From assembly GCA_016735355.1 (NCBI GenBank), contig JAERRQ010000077.1:1-8218 (forward strand): DNA of 8,218 bases, written 5' to 3'. Position numbers and translations under genes: made by a program. Positions 4,923-8,218 of this stretch are shown here, piece after piece (positions within the stretch are counted from its first letter, which is position 1; each line of letters starts with the position of its first letter). The stretch is from Desulfobacterales bacterium. GTDB lineage: Bacteria; Desulfobacterota; Desulfobacteria; Desulfobacterales; BuS5. The notes under the pieces were generated by a model. The model did no database searches. It saw only the letters and a program-made list of their open reading frames with translations, and had not been told where the DNA came from.

Positions 4923-6497
4923 ATGGATAAATTTACTGAAGATAGAATTAATGAGTTAAGAGAGAAAAAAAAGGCTGCAAAGCTGGGTGGTGGTCAAAAA
5001 AAACTGGACGCGCAGCATAAAAAAGGAAGAATGACTGCCAGGGAGAGGATCGAATATTTTTTAGATGATGGTAGTTTTCATGAACATTCTGTCTTGATCG
5101 GCCTGGAAGACGGTACGCCGACTGACGGAATAATATGCGGATTCGGCACTGTAAACGGAAAAAAAGTTAGTGTCTATTCACAAGACCCTACGATCAGAGG
5201 GGGATCAGTCGGGGTTTGGAGCGGTTACAGGATGTACAAAACAGTTGAAAAGGCACTGCAGTTGGGAATTCCCTTTATCGGGCTGCATGATTCACCAGGA
5301 GCAAGACTTCCCAAACTATCCGAAAGTAAAACCGCCATAGGAATGCTGATGGAAAAAAACGGTGGCTCAATTTTTTATCCTAATACCCAAGGTTCCGGAG
5401 TTATTCCCCAGATCTGCGGCATGATGGGAAGCTGTGCCGGCCTTTCCGTATACTCCCCGGCTTTGACAGATTTTATCTTTATGGTAGATAAACAGAGTCA
5501 TATGTATATCACCGGACCGGCCATGGTTAAAACTGTTACCGGCGAGGATCTGACCCATGATGAGCTGGGCGGAGCAGAGGTTCACTGCACGAAGAGCGGC
5601 GTAGCAGATGGAAGATTCGAGAGCGAAAAAGCATTAATGGATAAGCTAAAGGAACTTCTTTCTTATTTACCCCAGAATGCGGATGAACAGCCTCCGGTAG
5701 TCAATACCGGAGATGATCCTAACAGACCTGTTGATGTATTGACTGATATTGTATCCTCCAAATCTAGCAGGGCCTATGATGTGCATAAGGTTATTGAGGT
5801 CATTGTGGATAATGGCAAATTTTTTGAAATAAAAGCGGAGTTTGCCAAAGAGATGGTTGTCGGATTTGCTCGTTTGGACGGCAAATCAGTTGGTATAGTT
5901 GCAAATCAGCCGATGGTTTACGCTGGTAGTCTTACAGTCGACAGTTCTGATAAGCAGACCAGATTTATGAGATTTTGCGACTGTTTTAATATCCCTGTCG
6001 TACTGCTTATAGATACTCCGGCCTATATGCCCGGAAGCGATCAGGAACATAGCGGCATCATCCGTCATGGCGCTAAAGTATTATATTCACTTTGCGAAAT
6101 GTCTGTTCCCCGTATATCTCTTGTAATGAGAAAATCATACGGTGGCGGGAATCTCGGCATGGGGACAATCCCGGGTATGAAAACCGATATGGTTTACTAT
6201 TGGCCCATTGCGGAAGCAGGCGTGCTAGGAGCTCCTGCATCGGTTGAACTCCATTTCGGCAAGGAGATAAGGGCGTCGGAAGATCCACAAGCAATGAGAG
6301 CGCAAAAGTTGGAAGAATATATTACACAATATGCCAATCCAATGCGTGAAGCCTCCGGCAACTGGAGCTTTGAGGATATTATTGAGCCAAGGGATACAAG
6401 AAAGGTCTTGATAAGAAGCCTTGAATATCTTTCAACTAAAAGACAAGATATTACTCATAGAACTATTAAAAAGAAACATGGAAATATTCCACTATAG
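4923..6497 (+). CDS. Acyl-CoA carboxylase/decarboxylase carboxyltransferase subunit (PccB/MmdA family)
   Basis: This is a 524-residue protein with the two crotonase-like halves of a biotin-dependent carboxyltransferase. The N half has GGGQKKLDAQHKKGRMTARERI (22-43), GFGTVNG, YSQDPTIRGGSVG (85-97), SPALTDFIFMV and ITGPAMVKTVTGEDLTHDELGGAEVH. The C half has GFARLDGKSVGIVANQP (314-330), SSDKQTRFMRFCDCFNIPVV, SGIIRHGAKVLYS and YYWPIAEAGVLG. Relatives move CO2 between biotin and propionyl-, methylmalonyl- or glutaconyl-CoA. Two oxyanion sites are unusual: SGGAR of typical PccB is Ser-Pro-Gly-Ala-Arg (124-128), and GGAYD is Gly-Gly-Gly-Asn-Leu (407-411), so the substrate cannot be assigned. No biotin carrier, biotin carboxylase or membrane decarboxylase gene is in the window. 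A GTG at 4911 is in frame, but ATG 4923 follows GGGAG (4907-4911) at a plausible distance and starts MDKFTEDRI. Confidence 0.85.
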   Translation: MDKFTEDRINELREKKKAAKLGGGQKKLDAQHKKGRMTARERIEYFLDDGSFHEHSVLIGLEDGTPTDGIICGFGTVNGKKVSVYSQDPTIRGGSVGVWSGYRMYKTVEKALQLGIPFIGLHDSPGARLPKLSESKTAIGMLMEKNGGSIFYPNTQGSGVIPQICGMMGSCAGLSVYSPALTDFIFMVDKQSHMYITGPAMVKTVTGEDLTHDELGGAEVHCTKSGVADGRFESEKALMDKLKELLSYLPQNADEQPPVVNTGDDPNRPVDVLTDIVSSKSSRAYDVHKVIEVIVDNGKFFEIKAEFAKEMVVGFARLDGKSVGIVANQPMVYAGSLTVDSSDKQTRFMRFCDCFNIPVVLLIDTPAYMPGSDQEHSGIIRHGAKVLYSLCEMSVPRISLVMRKSYGGGNLGMGTIPGMKTDMVYYWPIAEAGVLGAPASVELHFGKEIRASEDPQAMRAQKLEEYITQYANPMREASGNWSFEDIIEPRDTRKVLIRSLEYLSTKRQDITHRTIKKKHGNIPL

Positions 6498-6592
6498 AAA
6501 AGCTTACGAGTTTTGATTTCTGAAAGTTCCCTTTTATGGACGGACACCGGATATTGATGTTCAGGGCCATTGGAAAAGCGCAAAAGGCAGGC

Positions 6593-6648
6593 AAAAAACA
6601 AAAAAGGTTTCAGTTGGTTACAAGTGCCGGAAATCTTTTTTGTTTTTT
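6593..6648 (+). terminator. AT-rich 19-bp foldback before the alanine racemase gene
   Basis: Bases 6593-6611 (an A6-C-A6 tract ending GGTTTC) pair with 6630-6648 (GAAATC, then T6-G-T6) over 19 positions with one G-T wobble and an 18-base loop. The right arm is a long T-tract that ends two bases before the racemase Shine-Dalgarno. It may act as a weak terminator or attenuator after the carboxyltransferase gene, but the stem is nearly all A-T. Confidence 0.45.
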
Positions 6649-6660
6649 TAAGGTGACAGC

Positions 6661-7791
6661 TTGATTGCTCCCTCTGCATGGGTTGAAATAAATACTGAAA
6701 AGTTATGTTATAACTTATTTAAAATACGGGAGATTATTAGTTCTAAAACGCGCCTTATGGCTGTGGTTAAGGCCAATGCTTACGGCCATGGAATGATCGA
6801 GATTGCTCAACAGGCTCAAAAAAGCGGTGCAGATATGCTGGGCGTTGCAAGGGTTGATGAAGGTATAAAACTCAGAAAAGCTGGGCTTGATCTGCCTGCT
6901 TTAATTTTTGGTTTTACCCATCAATCCCATGCCTTAAAATTAATTGAATACGATCTTACCCAGACTGTGTTTTCGCTTCAAAGCGCCGAGGCCCTGTCCA
7001 AAACCGCTCAGGCAGTCGGAAAAAAAATCAGGGTTCATCTAAAAATAGATACAGGTATGGGTCGGCTGGGATTCTGGTCTGACACAATCGACAGAATTGT
7101 TAATGACGTTATCTCGACTGTCGGCTTGCAAGGTATGGAAATTGAGGGAGTGTATACGCATTTTGCCAGCGCTGACTGGCGGAACAAAGATTATACACAA
7201 AGGCAGTTTGACTTTTTTATTGATATTTTAAGCAGGCTTGAATTAAAGGGGTTTCAGGTTCCTATCCGGCATGCCGCAAACAGTGCCGCAATAATTGATC
7301 TTCCTGAAACATATCTGGATATGGTGCGAGCCGGTATTATGATATACGGTCTTTATCCTTCTGGTGAAGTAAAAAAAGAACGTATAAATCTGAAGCCGGT
7401 AATGACATTAAAGACCAGGATTACACATGTAAAAAAAGTGCCGGCCGGTTTTAAGGTGAGCTATGGCTCTACTTATGAAGCGATTAATCCCACCATCATT
7501 GCAACTGTTTCAATCGGATATTCGGACGGACTAAACCGTTTGCTCTCTTCCAAAGGCCATATGCTGCTTCACGGTTGCAAGGTGCCCATAGCAGGCCGGG
7601 TCTGCATGGACATGACAATGCTTGACACCGGTAATATATCGGATGTGAGGGCAGGGGACGAAGTGGTGGTTTTTGGGGAACAGGGCGATAAATCTATTAC
7701 TGCCGACCAGATAGCAAAAACTACAAGTACAATCAACTATGAAGTTGTGACGGGCATAGCAGGCAATTTGCCAAGAATACAGACCTCGTAA
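6661..7791 (+). CDS. alr: Alanine racemase, PLP-dependent
   Basis: This 376-residue enzyme interconverts L- and D-alanine for peptidoglycan. The PLP-binding lysine lies in AVVKANAYGHG (K37). Further family blocks are HLKIDTGMGRLGF (126-138), EGVYTHFASAD (162-172), RHAANSAAI (203-211), MVRAGIMIYGLYP (221-233), the catalytic tyrosine in KVSYGSTYEA (Y268), GYSDGLNR (286-293) and the substrate loop AGRVCMDMTMLD (311-322). The start is TTG 6661, five bases after AAGGTG (6650-6655); no nearby ATG fits as well. The tail NYEVVTGIAGNLPRIQTS departs from the usual 'YE..C.i..RvPR.Y'. Its last three codons and stop (CAG ACC TCG TAA, 7780-7791) are the terminal repeat of the second mobile-like element, so the natural end has been replaced. 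All catalytic residues are retained, so activity is expected. It may be read from its own promoter, since its function is unrelated to the upstream genes. Confidence 0.93.
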   Translation: MIAPSAWVEINTEKLCYNLFKIREIISSKTRLMAVVKANAYGHGMIEIAQQAQKSGADMLGVARVDEGIKLRKAGLDLPALIFGFTHQSHALKLIEYDLTQTVFSLQSAEALSKTAQAVGKKIRVHLKIDTGMGRLGFWSDTIDRIVNDVISTVGLQGMEIEGVYTHFASADWRNKDYTQRQFDFFIDILSRLELKGFQVPIRHAANSAAIIDLPETYLDMVRAGIMIYGLYPSGEVKKERINLKPVMTLKTRITHVKKVPAGFKVSYGSTYEAINPTIIATVSIGYSDGLNRLLSSKGHMLLHGCKVPIAGRVCMDMTMLDTGNISDVRAGDEVVVFGEQGDKSITADQIAKTTSTINYEVVTGIAGNLPRIQTS

Positions 7792-8009
7792 TAATTTTGC
7801 TATTTTAGGCATATTTTTGGACAAAAAATACTGCTTTTGCGATTTAGCAATTAGCCATTAGCTATTAGGTTTTAGCTAAATTACTATAAATTCAACAAGT
7901 AAGCTAACCGCTAACAGCTAATACCTAACTGCTTAATGTCCAATTATTATGTAGTGCGTTGTTATTACAATAAAAACACCATTACATCCTAAATAAATTA
8001 CGAGGTCTG
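7780..8009 (-). mobile_element. MITE-like palindromic element, copy 2 (inverted relative to copy 1)
   Basis: This is the reverse complement of 3813-4042, with the same 230-bp length. It differs by six substitutions plus one heptad gained and another lost in the right-arm array. Both tips are perfect CAGACCTCGTAAT terminal repeats (7780-7792 and 7997-8009). The heptad arrays lie at 7843-7877 (five TTAGS units) and 7902-7929 (four complementary units). The left tip overlaps the end of the alanine racemase gene and supplies its stop codon. Flanks show no clear target duplication. No transposase is encoded. Confidence 0.87.
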
Positions 8010-8073
8010 AAATAAATTAATAGGGTTTTCGTTCCAAGCACTAATTATGCCATTAAATATTTTTCGTCCCCGT

Positions 8074-8218
8074 TTATTCAAACAGGAACATCCGTACATA
8101 TCTGTGATCAAGGTCTTTTGTTGCTATCCTGCCGTATTCGGCTTCTATTTCAGAGAAGAGTTTCTCCAGGATCAGGCCGAATCCGGTATAAAGATCGTAT
8201 TTTTCCAGCCCTGTTTTT
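8074..8218 (-). CDS. C-terminal fragment of an unrecognised protein (enters from the right edge)
   Basis: A minus-strand frame of 47 codons is open from the window edge to a TAA at 8076-8074. It reads KTGLEKYDLYTGF, then an amphipathic helix (LILEKLFSEIEAEYGRI) and ends in DHRYVRMFLFE. Residue use looks protein-like, and its stop lies 64 bases beyond the second repeat element. I do not recognise the family. The frame is short, so a chance open frame cannot be ruled out. Confidence 0.45.
   Translation of the reverse strand, partial: KTGLEKYDLYTGFGLILEKLFSEIEAEYGRIATKDLDHRYVRMFLFE

Overview
The window is about 8.2 kb of AT-rich bacterial chromosome. The gene set is a NicO-type metal transporter with a DUF1007 partner, a MoaD-like protein behind a Moco/Tuco-type leader, a COG1237 metallo-beta-lactamase-fold hydrolase, DUF4125, and a crotonase followed by an acyl-CoA carboxyltransferase. 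This suggests an anaerobe, perhaps a sulfate-reducing or syntrophic deltaproteobacterium. That placement is inferred from gene content; no marker gene is present.

Left part (1-3077). Two minus-strand genes run off the left edge: a NicO-family Ni/Co transporter (partial) and, upstream of it, a DUF1007 protein joined by an ATGA overlap. Divergent from them, a TTGACA promoter and a structured leader resembling a molybdenum/tungsten-cofactor riboswitch precede a small MoaD/ThiS-like sulfur carrier ending in Gly-Gly. A COG1237 MBL-fold protein and a DUF123 (GIY-YIG-like) protein follow. The DUF123 frame is broken at a run of nine T that contains a correctly phased U UUU UUA slippery heptamer. Its start codon lies in the loop of a 23-bp inverted repeat. 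Its stop codon lies in a 17-bp tandem repeat that also has G-quadruplex and hairpin potential. A DUF4125 gene converges from the other side.

Right part (3669-8218). Two almost identical 230-bp copies of a palindromic, non-coding element lie in inverted orientation at 3813-4042 and 7780-8009. The element has 13-bp terminal inverted repeats (CAGACCTCGTAAT) and internal arrays of 7-bp TTAGS repeats. The copies bracket a 3.7-kb block with a crotonase, an acyl-CoA carboxyltransferase subunit and an alanine racemase. The downstream copy supplies the last three codons and the stop of the racemase gene. The upstream copy lies directly before the crotonase and probably forms its 5' leader. A partial unrecognised gene enters from the right edge on the minus strand.

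The crotonase and carboxyltransferase probably work in one acyl-CoA pathway. Both depart from family consensus at active-site positions, so their substrates cannot be assigned. The strongest candidates for something undescribed are the paired heptad-repeat elements, including their use as a gene end, and the cluster of structural signals around the DUF123 gene.
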